Positions 1 through 7,791 of a stretch of DNA of 45,315 nt are shown here, piece after piece (positions within the stretch are counted from its first letter, which is position 1; each line of letters opens with the position of its first letter). The DNA is taken from positions 1 through 45,315 of the forward strand of contig MFRM01000024.1 of assembly GCA_001784555.1 (NCBI GenBank), given 5' to 3'. A program made the position numbers and the translations under genes. This DNA comes from Candidatus Melainabacteria bacterium RIFCSPHIGHO2_02_FULL_34_12. Lineage in GTDB: Bacteria; Cyanobacteriota; Vampirovibrionia; 2-02-FULL-35-15. The notes beneath the pieces are model-generated. The model worked only from the letters and a program-made list of their open reading frames with translations, did not search any database and was not told the origin of the DNA.

Positions 1-68
1 CCCTTTAGGGCGGGAAAGGAGCGAATGGGTACCATACCCAGTGAACTTTGCGTAAGTCCTTCAGTTGT

Positions 69-92
69 AAGGGCGTATCACGATACGCCCTT
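69..92. repeat. Palindromic repeat, GGGCGTATC type
   Basis: Arms AAGGGCGTATC and GATACGCCCTT (11 bp each) are separated by the two bases AC. The stem is perfect and much more GC-rich than its surroundings. It lies downstream of the leftward gene ending at 113 and belongs with the other small palindromes of this window. It is not followed by a T-run in either direction, so I do not call it a terminator. The rest of bases 1-112 shows no gene I can support. Confidence 0.7.
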
Positions 93-112
93 TGCATGCA
101 ACGTTCCTACAA

Positions 113-1000
113 TCAGATCAAATATTCCCGGACAATTTGTGTAATTTCTCTTATAATTCTCTGCCCTTGCAAGCTGTTAAAAGGTCTTCTGACAATTATT
201 GAAATTGTAACTCTTTTCCAAAGTGGTAAATAAACTATTCCAGCATCACCCACACAAATCCCTATGGTCCCTGTTTTATGTGCAAACTTTGTAAATTTTC
301 CTAGACCTTTTTTTATAAGTGATTTGTTTTTTACCTTAAGAAGGGTATTCTTAAATATTTTTCTTGAGTTTGAGCTGAGCAATTCTCCCTCAAGAGATTT
401 TTCAAAAAGTTCAGCTAAATCATGGGGCGAGGTTTTATTTGTACCTTTAAAGTCGCCAAGATAATTTACAAGCCTGGTATTTTTTAACCCGAGTTTTAAG
501 ATTTCCTGATTTACTTTATTTATTCCGCCAAGAAGATCAATAATCATATTTGTAGCTGTATTGTCACTGATCGTAATCATTAGTTTAAAAACTTCCCTGA
601 GTTCTAGTTTTGTTCCAGCTCTTTTTGTTCTTAAATAACCTGCACCCTGAGCATAATGTTTTGGTTTTAAAGTAAGAACTGTATCCCACTTTATGAGACC
701 TTTATCAATATTTCTTAGTAATACAACTGCAACAGGAATTTTTATTAGGCTGGCAGCAGGAAACTGAGCTTCGCCGTTTATGTTTATTGAGGTTTCAGTC
801 CAGCTTGGTTTAATATATACTCCACATACCAGCGAAGGATATTGTCTGATTTTTTGTTTTATTTGAGGGATCAGGGGGCTAATAGTAGCAGTAACCAGTT
901 CACTGGATGTTGCTACAGAACAATGAAGAAAAGAAATTAATACAAAAGTAAGAGATAATAAAAAAGATATGAACTTATGTTTTGATTTTGATGGTCCCAT
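113..1000 (-). CDS. Exported serine hydrolase of the class A beta-lactamase fold
   Basis: This 295-residue protein has an N-terminal signal sequence (hydrophobic core about residues 10-27) and the three active-site elements of the penicillin-recognising serine fold: S84-L-I-K87, S145-D-N147 and K242-T-G244. The region between SDN and KTG lacks the ExxLN omega-loop motif that carries the deacylating glutamate of true class A beta-lactamases. It may therefore bind or slowly process beta-lactam or peptidoglycan substrates without being an efficient resistance enzyme. The start codon at 1000 overlaps by 32 bp the start of the divergent HAD gene at 969, so each promoter would lie inside the other gene. 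The fold call is firm; the biochemical role is inferred. Confidence 0.82.
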   Translation of the reverse strand: MGPSKSKHKFISFLLSLTFVLISFLHCSVATSSELVTATISPLIPQIKQKIRQYPSLVCGVYIKPSWTETSININGEAQFPAASLIKIPVAVVLLRNIDKGLIKWDTVLTLKPKHYAQGAGYLRTKRAGTKLELREVFKLMITISDNTATNMIIDLLGGINKVNQEILKLGLKNTRLVNYLGDFKGTNKTSPHDLAELFEKSLEGELLSSNSRKIFKNTLLKVKNKSLIKKGLGKFTKFAHKTGTIGICVGDAGIVYLPLWKRVTISIIVRRPFNSLQGQRIIREITQIVREYLI

Positions 1001-1634
1001 AATAGATGTAACTGACAGATATTATCGGGCATATCTTGAAAGTTTAAAAGGCTCTGATACAAATCTTCTACCCAAAGAGGTTTTCTGGGGGTTAAAACAA
1101 AGAAGAGTTAGTGACCTTGAAATAGGCTTATTAAGTGGTTTAACCATAAATCAAGCTAAAGAATCTTCAGAAAACAGAAAAGATTTGTCATTTAAAAATG
1201 AATATTTTGCCCTGGATAAACTGTTTGATGATGTCTTAAAAACATTTGAATCTTTAAAGTCAGAAGGAATTACTTTTTTTATAGTAACCTTGCGAAGAAG
1301 GAAACAGCTTCAATATGCAATAAAACAATTTAAGCTGGAAAAATATTTAAGCAGTGAGTATTTATTTCCTCTCCCTGACGACCACAGAGTAACAAATGAC
1401 ATACAGGAAAAATACATTGAGCTTGTAAATGCAGTTAATAAACTGGGTTTAGATGCTAATGATACGTGGATTATTGGAGATTCAGAAACTGATATTCACG
1501 CTGGAAGACTTGCAAAATACGGGAAAATAATCGGAATTACAAGAGGAATAAGATCTAAAGAACAGCTTGAGGTATTACAGCCTGATTATTTAATAAATAA
1601 CCTAAGCGAAATCTTATCTCTGTCCAATCTTTAA
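969..1634 (+). CDS. HAD-superfamily hydrolase (phosphatase-like)
   Basis: The 221-residue product shows HAD motif I at the extreme N terminus (CFDFDGPIID, a DxD pair), a motif II threonine in FFIVTLRRRK, and motif III/IV in WIIGDSETDIHAG. The length and the helical cap between motifs I and II fit the phosphoglycolate-phosphatase-like subfamily, which removes phosphate from small metabolites in the cytoplasm. The substrate cannot be read from sequence. Its start overlaps the divergent beta-lactamase-fold gene by 32 bp, and its 3' end overlaps the convergent gene ending at 1614 by 21 bp, so it is embedded between neighbours at both ends. No strong Shine-Dalgarno precedes the ATG. Confidence 0.85.
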   Translation: MNLCFDFDGPIIDVTDRYYRAYLESLKGSDTNLLPKEVFWGLKQRRVSDLEIGLLSGLTINQAKESSENRKDLSFKNEYFALDKLFDDVLKTFESLKSEGITFFIVTLRRRKQLQYAIKQFKLEKYLSSEYLFPLPDDHRVTNDIQEKYIELVNAVNKLGLDANDTWIIGDSETDIHAGRLAKYGKIIGITRGIRSKEQLEVLQPDYLINNLSEILSLSNL

Positions 1635-2615
1635 TAATCCCAGGAAAGGATTTTTAATTGTTTTAATTTCTTCAATTTCGTCAAACTGTTCTTTTATTTT
1701 TCTTTTTAATCTTAAAATTTCTTGTTCATGTTTTCTCTGCATGGTTAAAAGTTCTTTTCTGTGCTGTTCATTTGACTGAACATAGTAGGATTCCCATTCT
1801 TTTTGTTTGCTTTCAATTAAGCCTTCAATTTGTGCTCTTAGAGCATTAAGTTGTTCCTGGTAACGTTCTTCTACTTCTTGTTCCATTTCGCTGATTTCAT
1901 CTTCCATAAGCTCAAGTCTTTCCGTAAGCTCATTAGTTTCTTCTTTTGTTTTTTCAAACTCATCTGTAAGTTCTTGGTTTGTTTTCTTTAGTTTTGTAAT
2001 CTCTTCATCTTTTTCAGTAATATTTTTATAAAGTTCCTTTGTTTTCTTACCTTTTACAGGAATACCTTTATTTTCCTTATAAAGTGCCAGCTCTGACAGT
2101 GTTTCAGACAATTGCCTGTCAAGATTTATAATTGCTTTTTCTTTTATTTCAAGCTCTTTTTGTAAAACCAGTGAGCCATTAGGGTCTTTAGAAGATGCTC
2201 TGTATTCCATCTCTTTTTTTAAAGACTCTTCCAATTCTTTTACTTTTTCTTTAAGCATGTTCAGTTCTTGTCTTGAAAGATTTAAGGATTGTTTTAAGCG
2301 GTATACCGGAGAAAGAGAAAGCAGATTTTTTATTTCATCTTTTCCTTCAATGTCAACATTTTTTACAAGTTCTGAAAACGAAGACAAAAGTCTGATTTCA
2401 TTATATGTAAGCCCCGACGCACGAAGTTTGTGAAGCATTTCAAGTGTGTTTAAATCTTCAGGAGTAAAATTTTCAAGTCCACTAGAAGCCGGTTCATTAT
2501 TTATTTCCAGCTCTCTTTCATATAATGAGAGAGTATCATCGCTTATATCCAGCTTTTTTAAAACTTCTTCTCTACTTAGTTTCTCTTGCTCTATCATTTG
2601 TTTTGGTCCTGGCAA
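1614..2615 (-). CDS. MerR-like HTH protein with long coiled coil
   Basis: Residues about 10-80 form a MerR-like winged-helix segment (SREEVLKKLDISDDTLSLYE, then FTPEDLNTLEMLHKLRASGL). From about residue 110 to 310 the protein is almost continuous coiled coil, rich in Glu, Lys, Gln and Leu heptads. Ordinary MerR regulators have a short dimerisation helix and a ligand domain, so a 200-residue coiled coil is unusual. It could be a DNA-binding structural or chromosome-organising protein, or a regulator that oligomerises. The gene is convergent with the HAD gene (21-bp overlap) and divergent from the M23 peptidase gene, with a 54-bp gap between the two starts. Confidence 0.7.
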   Translation of the reverse strand: MPGPKQMIEQEKLSREEVLKKLDISDDTLSLYERELEINNEPASSGLENFTPEDLNTLEMLHKLRASGLTYNEIRLLSSFSELVKNVDIEGKDEIKNLLSLSPVYRLKQSLNLSRQELNMLKEKVKELEESLKKEMEYRASSKDPNGSLVLQKELEIKEKAIINLDRQLSETLSELALYKENKGIPVKGKKTKELYKNITEKDEEITKLKKTNQELTDEFEKTKEETNELTERLELMEDEISEMEQEVEERYQEQLNALRAQIEGLIESKQKEWESYYVQSNEQHRKELLTMQRKHEQEILRLKRKIKEQFDEIEEIKTIKNPFLGLLKIGQR

Positions 2616-2669
2616 ACTTTACTTACATATATTACCATTAAGAACTGAGGGAAAAGTAAAAAGAAGAGT

Positions 2670-3599
2670 ATGAAGAAAATATATAGAGCAACATTAAAAA
2701 AAATTAATTTAAGCATTGTCAATGTTAATTCTTTAACCATCTTAATTTGTTTGTTATTTACCTCTTATTTATGGGTCTTTCCAACCATGGCAGTAAGTAG
2801 TGAAAATGAGGTTCCTGAAGTAATAATAACCCCTAAAATCCCTCATGTCGGGGATACAGTGGTGGTAAAAATTGCAAAGGATGAAAATGAAAAAAGCACA
2901 CCAAAGCTTTATTTTGAAGAAACCAAATATCCGGTTTTTGAACTTTCAACCAATTGGTACAGAAGTTTCATCCCTTTAAGTGCAAACTCAAAACCTGGCA
3001 AATATCCAATAGAAATTTTATATAAAGGAAAAATAAGAAAGATTGAACTCTCTGTGAATGATACTAAATACCTGGTAGAAACCCTTACATTGCCTAAAAG
3101 TGTAGCAGGCCTCAGAGCAAGTAAAATTGAACGAGAACTGGTAAATAAAGCTCTAAGTATAGCCAGCGAAAAAAAATTATGGACTGGTAAATTTATACTT
3201 CCTAATTCGCATAAACGATCAACCCCTTACGGCGTAAAAAGAAAAATTAACGGTACATTTGATCCTGATTATTTTCATAAAGGATTGGACTTTGCAGCAC
3301 CTCTTGGCAGTAATATAATTGCACCTGAAAATAGCAAAGTTATTCTGGCCGGACAAGAATCAAAAGGCTTTGTTGTAAATGGAAACTGTGTTTTTCTTGA
3401 TCATGGACATGGAGTAATTACAGGATATTTGCATTTAAGTAAACTGCTTGTAAAAGATGGAGATTTTGTTAAAAAAGGACAGATAATAGGTAAGGTTGGA
3501 AGCTCAGGAATTGCAAGCGGTCCTCATTTACACTGGGGGCTGTACATTTTTGGTAAAACAGTTGACCCTTTAAATTGGTTAAATACTTCAATAGAATAA
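2670..3599 (+). CDS. M23 family peptidoglycan endopeptidase (LytM-like)
   Basis: This 309-residue protein has a long N-terminal signal or anchor (hydrophobic stretch about residues 21-41), an Ig-like or linker segment, and a C-terminal M23 domain (about 185-300). The zinc ligands are visible: H203 and D207 in HKGLDFAAP, and H286-L-H288 in the HLHW motif. GHGVITGYLHLSKL and the VKKGQIIGKVGSSG turn are typical of the family. The set is complete, so an active metallo-endopeptidase cutting peptidoglycan cross-links outside the cytoplasmic membrane is likely. It is a single transcription unit starting divergently from the MerR-like gene. Confidence 0.88.
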   Translation: MKKIYRATLKKINLSIVNVNSLTILICLLFTSYLWVFPTMAVSSENEVPEVIITPKIPHVGDTVVVKIAKDENEKSTPKLYFEETKYPVFELSTNWYRSFIPLSANSKPGKYPIEILYKGKIRKIELSVNDTKYLVETLTLPKSVAGLRASKIERELVNKALSIASEKKLWTGKFILPNSHKRSTPYGVKRKINGTFDPDYFHKGLDFAAPLGSNIIAPENSKVILAGQESKGFVVNGNCVFLDHGHGVITGYLHLSKLLVKDGDFVKKGQIIGKVGSSGIASGPHLHWGLYIFGKTVDPLNWLNTSIE

Positions 3600-3801
3600 G
3601 GTTTTTTAATTTTGCATTTGATGTATCTACTGTTTACAGGTGTTTAACTTAGAAAACAACAAAATATCACATCTTGTTATACAGGACGATTACAGATTTT
3701 ACAACAAAAAACTTTAAGTTAAAATAAGTTTGGCTTTGCAATGATTTAATGAAGCTGATAAAAAATTATATAGAAAATAGAAAGAGGAGATAGAGAAAAT
3801 T

Positions 3802-4071
3802 ATGATCAAGAAATTAACATTGTTATTTTATGCAGTAATGCTAATGGTTTATATGACTGCATGTGCAGCACCAAAACCACAAGCAGAAGAAGCTTCTGAT
3901 ACAGAAGAAGAAGCAACAGAAGTTGAAGAAGGCGAAGAAGCTGAAGAAACTGATGAAGCTGATGAAGGCGAAGAAGCTGTAGAAGAAACTGCACCAGCAG
4001 GAACACCTGCAGCAGCTCCTGCAGTTGAAAAACCAGCAGCAGCTCCTGAAGCTGAAAAACCAGCACAATAA
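3802..4071 (+). CDS. Small acidic lipoprotein
   Basis: This is an 89-residue precursor with a lipoprotein-type signal peptide ending in MTAC, so the cysteine at about residue 21 would be lipidated. The mature part is almost only Glu, Ala, Pro and Asp: an acidic run followed by repeats of the type PAAAPAVEKP. It is low-complexity and probably unstructured. A GA-rich ribosome site (AAAGAGGAG) lies 12-20 nt upstream, and a clear terminator follows at 4091. The function is unknown; a surface-exposed spacer or ion-binding lipoprotein is a guess. A second, smaller lipoprotein gene follows directly. Confidence 0.75.
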   Translation: MIKKLTLLFYAVMLMVYMTACAAPKPQAEEASDTEEEATEVEEGEEAEETDEADEGEEAVEETAPAGTPAAAPAVEKPAAAPEAEKPAQ

Positions 4072-4090
4072 ACAGTTCATTAACTATAAA

Positions 4091-4130
4091 AACCAACGGG
4101 TGGTATTATAAGCCTGTTGGTTTTTTATTT
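4091..4130 (+). terminator. Rho-independent terminator after the acidic lipoprotein gene
   Basis: A stem of AACCAACGGG (4091-4100) pairs with CCTGTTGGTT (4113-4122), with one G-T wobble, and is followed by a T-run (4121-4126). It ends the transcript of the 3802-4071 gene. Confidence 0.85.
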
Positions 4131-4166
4131 TATTGGTTTAAAATCATTAGTAAAAAGGAGATAAAT

Positions 4167-4295
4167 ATGAAAAAACTTTTGAATTGTTTACTAGCCATAC
4201 AGCTTGTCATGATTTTAGCTGGTTGTTGTCCATGTGGCGATAAAAAAGCACAAGAACAAAATCCTGCTCAAGATAGTCAACCAGAAGCTGAATAA
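4167..4295 (+). CDS. Very small lipoprotein (42 aa)
   Basis: A perfect Shine-Dalgarno (AAGGAG at 4155-4160) precedes ATG at 4167. The 42-residue product begins MKKLLNC, continues with a hydrophobic core and reaches the textbook lipobox LAGC, followed by CPCGDKK and a short Gln/Glu/Pro-rich tail. The mature lipopeptide would be only about 23 residues with three cysteines in the first four or five positions. It is framed by its own downstream terminator and by the upstream lipoprotein's terminator. The lipobox, ribosome site and terminator together make this a convincing gene despite its size. The function is unknown. Confidence 0.78.
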   Translation: MKKLLNCLLAIQLVMILAGCCPCGDKKAQEQNPAQDSQPEAE

Positions 4296-4336
4296 TAAGA
4301 AACCGTAAAGTAAGTACTATATTTCTTATAGCATAA

Positions 4337-4368
4337 AAGAGGTGAATTGCATACCACCTCTTTTTTTT
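4337..4368 (+). terminator. Rho-independent terminator after the small lipoprotein gene
   Basis: AAGAGGTG (4337-4344) pairs perfectly with CACCTCTT (4355-4362) around a 10-nt loop, followed by eight T residues (4361-4368). Confidence 0.88.
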
Positions 4369-4383
4369 GTTTAGAATATTACT

Positions 4384-5229
4384 ATGACGCTGCCTCATTC
4401 AGAAATAAAAGCAATAACAAAACTACTGAAGACACAAGACGAAAGTACTTACAAGCTTCTGGAAGAACAGTTTATTAATTTTGACTCAAAACTTTTGCAC
4501 AAAATCAACAGCCAGATTCCTTCAGATGACATTCAGTTAAAAAATGAATTTTTAAAGCTTATTTCAAGAACTAAAAGCACAAAAATTAAAAAAGATTTTA
4601 TTAGCTGGTCTACATCACCTACACAAAATCTGGAAGAAGGTGTTTTTCTCATTGCATCGTTTAATGATCCAATGCTGGATACTGAACATTATTCAGATAT
4701 TTTAAATAAATGGGCAGACAAGCTTGAAAAAAACTTAAAAAAAATAAAAGTAAAAAACGATCCTACTTCAATAATAAATGAAATTAATCATTATTTATTT
4801 ATGGAAATCGGTTTAATGGGAAACAAAGAAAATTATTATTCCCCTGAAAACAGTTTTATTAATAAGGTGCTAGAAACCAGCCAAGGAAATCCTATATTGC
4901 TTTCTGTAATATATTTGCTTATTTCAAAAAGATTAGGCTTACCGTTTGAGGGAGTAAATATGCCTGCACATTTTTTAGTGCAATACATGGATTCTATAGA
5001 CTCGATTTATATTGATCCTTTTAACCAGGGTGAGATTATTACCAGAGCTGATTGCAAAGAAAGAATAAAAGCATTAAAGATGACCTGGCACAATGAATTT
5101 TTATCTGCTCCATCAAATAAACAAATTCTTGCAAGGATAATGCAGAATTTAATTAATATTTACCACTCTGAAGGAAATTTTGAATCAAAAGAATGTCTTG
5201 AAGATTATGTGAGGATATTAAAATCATAA
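4384..5229 (+). CDS. SirB1-like protein (transglutaminase-like core)
   Basis: The 281-residue product matches the SirB1/Transglut_core2 pattern. It has an N-terminal helical region, then EEGVFLIASFNDP, NPILLSVIYLLISKRLGLPFEGVNMPAHFLVQY and YIDPFNQGEI. The family usually lacks the catalytic cysteine of real transglutaminases; here the position reads GNPILLSV, consistent with a non-enzymatic fold. The biological role is poorly defined in any organism. It starts 16 bp after the T-run of the small lipoprotein terminator and stands alone ahead of purL. Confidence 0.75.
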   Translation: MTLPHSEIKAITKLLKTQDESTYKLLEEQFINFDSKLLHKINSQIPSDDIQLKNEFLKLISRTKSTKIKKDFISWSTSPTQNLEEGVFLIASFNDPMLDTEHYSDILNKWADKLEKNLKKIKVKNDPTSIINEINHYLFMEIGLMGNKENYYSPENSFINKVLETSQGNPILLSVIYLLISKRLGLPFEGVNMPAHFLVQYMDSIDSIYIDPFNQGEIITRADCKERIKALKMTWHNEFLSAPSNKQILARIMQNLINIYHSEGNFESKECLEDYVRILKS

Positions 5230-5245
5230 AAGTATGTCTTATCAC

Positions 5246-5344
5246 GTCATTGCGAGGAGATCCCTCGCTCCGCTCGGGACAGGCTCCGCAATCTCCTAAC
5301 GTTTTGGAGATTGCCACGCCTCACTTCATTCGGCTCGCAATGAT
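5246..5344. repeat. Mosaic inverted-repeat element, copy 1 (TCATTGCGAG type)
   Basis: The element is about 99 bp, bounded by GTCATTGCGAG and CTCGCAATGA, with an internal hairpin (CAATCTCC / GGAGATTG). It is GC-rich in an AT-rich genome. The same termini recur at 7646-7736 and 29272-29370. This copy lies just upstream of the purL start and contains in-frame ATGs that could mislead start prediction. Confidence 0.85.
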
Positions 5345-5360
5345 AAGTTATAATTTATAC

Positions 5361-7637
5361 ATGTCTGCAATTACAGAAAAAAAATACAGTATTAAGAAAG
5401 ATCTACTAAACAAGCTAAAACTCACTCCTGATGAGTATTTGAAAATAATAGAACTTATTGACAGAGAACCAAATGAAGTTGAATTACATATGTTCTCTGT
5501 AATGTGGTCGGAACACTGCTGTTATAAAAACTCAAAAGCTTTATTAAAAACATTCCCTACAAAAAATAAATACGTAGTAGTTGGTCCTGGAGAAAATGCA
5601 GGAGTGGTGGATCTTGGAGATGGAATAAAAATTGCATTTAAAATTGAATCTCATAACAGACCTACTGCTGTAGAACCTTTTCAGGGAGCCACTACCGGAG
5701 TAGGTGGAATTCTTCGTGATATCTTCACTATGGGCGCAAGACCTATAGCAATTCTGGATAGTCTTAGATTTGGAGATTTAAACATCCCAAGATCCCGATA
5801 TTTATTCAGTAGTGCAGTAAGTGGAATATCTCACTATGGAAATTGTACAGGAGTTCCAAATATCGGCGGAGAATCATATTTTTATCCTACCTATAATGAA
5901 AATCCTCTGGTAAATGCCATGGCAATAGGTTTAATTGAAACTAAGGAAATCGTAAAATCAGGCGCAAGCGGTATCGGTAATCCAGTTTTATATGTAGGCT
6001 CTAAGACCGGTCGTGATGGTCTTGGCGGCGCCAGTTTTGCCAGCTCAGGACTAACCGATGAAAGTCATAGAGACAGACCTGCAGTTCAGGTAGGAGATCC
6101 ATTCTGCGGAAAGATTTTAATTGAAGCATGTCTTGAAGCATTTAAAACTGATTATGTGGTAGCAGCACAAGACATGGGAGCTGCTGGACTCACCTGTTCT
6201 ACCTCTGAAATGGCAGCCAAAGGAAACGTAGGGATAGAAATTGATCTAGATAAAGTACCTACACGAACTACGCTTACTCCAGTGGAATATATGCTTTCTG
6301 AATCTCAGGAGCGGATGTTATTTGTAGTAAAAAAAGGTTTTGAAAAAGAAATAGAAAAAGTATTCGGTAAATGGGGATTAGATTGTGTTTGTATAGGGGA
6401 AATTACCGAAGGGAAAAATGTAGTTGTTAAATATAAAGGCAAAACAGTGGTTAATATGCCAGCTGGTGCCCTTGTCAGTGACACTCCTATTTATAAAAGA
6501 GAGGCTAAAGAGCCTGAATATTTCAGAGAAAACAAAAAATTTGATCAAAATAAAATTCCTGATTTAAAAGCAAATGAAGTAATTCCAATCTTAAAAACTC
6601 TTCTTTCTTCTCCAAATATTTGTTCAAAAAAATGGGTTTACTCAAAATACGATCATCAGGTTCAAACTAATACTGTGATAAAGCCAGGAAGTACTGCTGG
6701 GGTAATTAGGATTAAGAACGAACCGGCGAACCGGCGAGCCGGCGAGCCGGCAAAAGAAAAAGGTTTAGCTGTAGCATGTGACGGTAATTCAGCTTATGTT
6801 TATTTAGATCCTTACTTAGGCTCAAAAATTGCAGTCTGTGAAGCAGCCAGAAATGTCTCATGCACAGGTGCAAAACCCATTGCTATAACTGATAATTTAA
6901 ATTTTGGAAATCCGGAAAAACCAGAAATATACTGGCAGCTTTCAGAATCTACTAGAGGTATAAAAGAAGCATGCATAGAACTGGATACTCCAGTAACAGG
7001 CGGTAACGTTAGTCTTTATAATGAATCAAACGGCACAGACATATGGCCTACACCGGTAATAGGAATGGTCGGGTACCTGGAAGATATTGAGCTGGCAATA
7101 GACGGTTCATTTAAGAATGCAGGCGATGTAATCATAATGCTTGGTGAAAATAAAAATGAAATTGGTGCCTCGGAATATTTATTCAGCAAAACAAATGAAA
7201 TAAAAGGAAAAGTACCTGGGCTGGATATAAATCTTGAGAAAAAAGTTCAGTTATCAGTTAGAGAACTTATTGAAAGAAGACTTATTAAATCAGCAAATGA
7301 CTGCTCTATCGGAGGACTTTTAATAACGCTATGTGAGAGCGCATTTCCAAACAATTTAGGATTTGCGTTAAATATGGAATCCTGTAGAGACGGGGTTGCC
7401 CCGTCTCTACGAACAGATGCGATTTTGTTTGGAGAAACACAAAGCAGAATTGTAATAAGTACCAGTGAAAAATCTTTAGCCGATACAGAGAAATTTTTAA
7501 AAGAAGAAAATTGTCCATATCAAATACTTGGCAAAGTTCAGGAAAAGTTTGTTGAAATTAAGTCATTAAATATAAAATCAGAAGTTAAAGAATTGAAAAT
7601 GGTTTGGGAAAAAGCATTGCCAGATTTATTAAGTTAA
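5361..7637 (+). CDS. purL: Phosphoribosylformylglycinamidine synthase, PurL subunit
   Basis: It catalyses the ATP-dependent amidation of FGAR to FGAM, step four of purine synthesis, as the large subunit of the PurLQS complex. Signature segments are VMWSEHCCYKNSK, VGPGENAGVVDLGDG, SHNRPTAVEPFQGATTGVGG and GARPIAILDSLRFG. At 758 residues it has normal small-PurL length. The open frame extends upstream to 5250, but that part is the 5246-5344 repeat, so I place the start at 5361. Two in-frame repeat insertions are visible: an octamer array around residues 453-464 (NEPANRRAGEPA) and a palindrome around 675-684 (RDGVAPSLR). Both lie in likely surface loops between conserved blocks, so the enzyme is probably still functional. 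No purQ or purS is in the window. Confidence 0.95.
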   Translation: MSAITEKKYSIKKDLLNKLKLTPDEYLKIIELIDREPNEVELHMFSVMWSEHCCYKNSKALLKTFPTKNKYVVVGPGENAGVVDLGDGIKIAFKIESHNRPTAVEPFQGATTGVGGILRDIFTMGARPIAILDSLRFGDLNIPRSRYLFSSAVSGISHYGNCTGVPNIGGESYFYPTYNENPLVNAMAIGLIETKEIVKSGASGIGNPVLYVGSKTGRDGLGGASFASSGLTDESHRDRPAVQVGDPFCGKILIEACLEAFKTDYVVAAQDMGAAGLTCSTSEMAAKGNVGIEIDLDKVPTRTTLTPVEYMLSESQERMLFVVKKGFEKEIEKVFGKWGLDCVCIGEITEGKNVVVKYKGKTVVNMPAGALVSDTPIYKREAKEPEYFRENKKFDQNKIPDLKANEVIPILKTLLSSPNICSKKWVYSKYDHQVQTNTVIKPGSTAGVIRIKNEPANRRAGEPAKEKGLAVACDGNSAYVYLDPYLGSKIAVCEAARNVSCTGAKPIAITDNLNFGNPEKPEIYWQLSESTRGIKEACIELDTPVTGGNVSLYNESNGTDIWPTPVIGMVGYLEDIELAIDGSFKNAGDVIIMLGENKNEIGASEYLFSKTNEIKGKVPGLDINLEKKVQLSVRELIERRLIKSANDCSIGGLLITLCESAFPNNLGFALNMESCRDGVAPSLRTDAILFGETQSRIVISTSEKSLADTEKFLKEENCPYQILGKVQEKFVEIKSLNIKSEVKELKMVWEKALPDLLS
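6719..6751. repeat. CGCCGNNN octamer array inside purL
   Basis: Four tandem 8-bp units (CGAACCGG twice, CGAGCCGG twice) plus one base; read on the other strand they fit the CGCCGNNN pattern of the arrays at 7757, 12788 and 28987. The array keeps the purL frame open and adds Asn/Arg/Ala/Glu/Pro residues. Confidence 0.85.
7384..7410. repeat. 27-bp palindrome inside purL (GTAGAGACG type)
   Basis: Perfect 12-bp arms (GTAGAGACGGGG and its complement) flank a TTG loop. The total of 27 bp is a multiple of three and keeps the purL frame, adding roughly nine residues just before the conserved DAILFGETQSR block. Confidence 0.88.
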
Positions 7638-7645
7638 TTCCTAAT

Positions 7646-7736
7646 GTCATTGCGAGCGAATAAAATGAGGCGTGGCAATCCCCAAAACATTATGAGATTG
7701 CCGCGTCGGCTCTTTCAGGGCCTCCTCGCAATGACA
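7646..7736. repeat. Mosaic inverted-repeat element, copy 2
   Basis: Same termini as copy 1 (GTCATTGCGAG and CTCGCAATGAC), about 91 bp, with an imperfect inverted interior. It lies between the convergent ends of purL and fliH and is followed at once by an octamer array. Confidence 0.85.
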
Positions 7737-7756
7737 CATTAAGTTCGCTGGTTCTT

Positions 7757-7790
7757 CGCCGTTACGCCGTTACGCCGGCTCGCCGATACG
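7757..7790. repeat. CGCCGNNN octamer array (purL-fliH gap)
   Basis: Units CGCCGTTA, CGCCGTTA, CGCCGGCT and CGCCGATA plus CG. It ends two bases before the fliH stop codon. Confidence 0.82.
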
Positions 7791-7791
7791 T

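Noticed and set aside
48-233. Rightward open frame at the left end, 61 codons
   Set aside because: It crosses the 69-92 palindrome and overlaps the 3' end of the well-supported beta-lactamase-fold gene; no ribosome site and no domain.
5246-5344. N-terminal extension of PurL to 5250
   Set aside because: The 37 extra codons are the interspersed repeat, not PurL homology; conserved PurL sequence starts after 5361.
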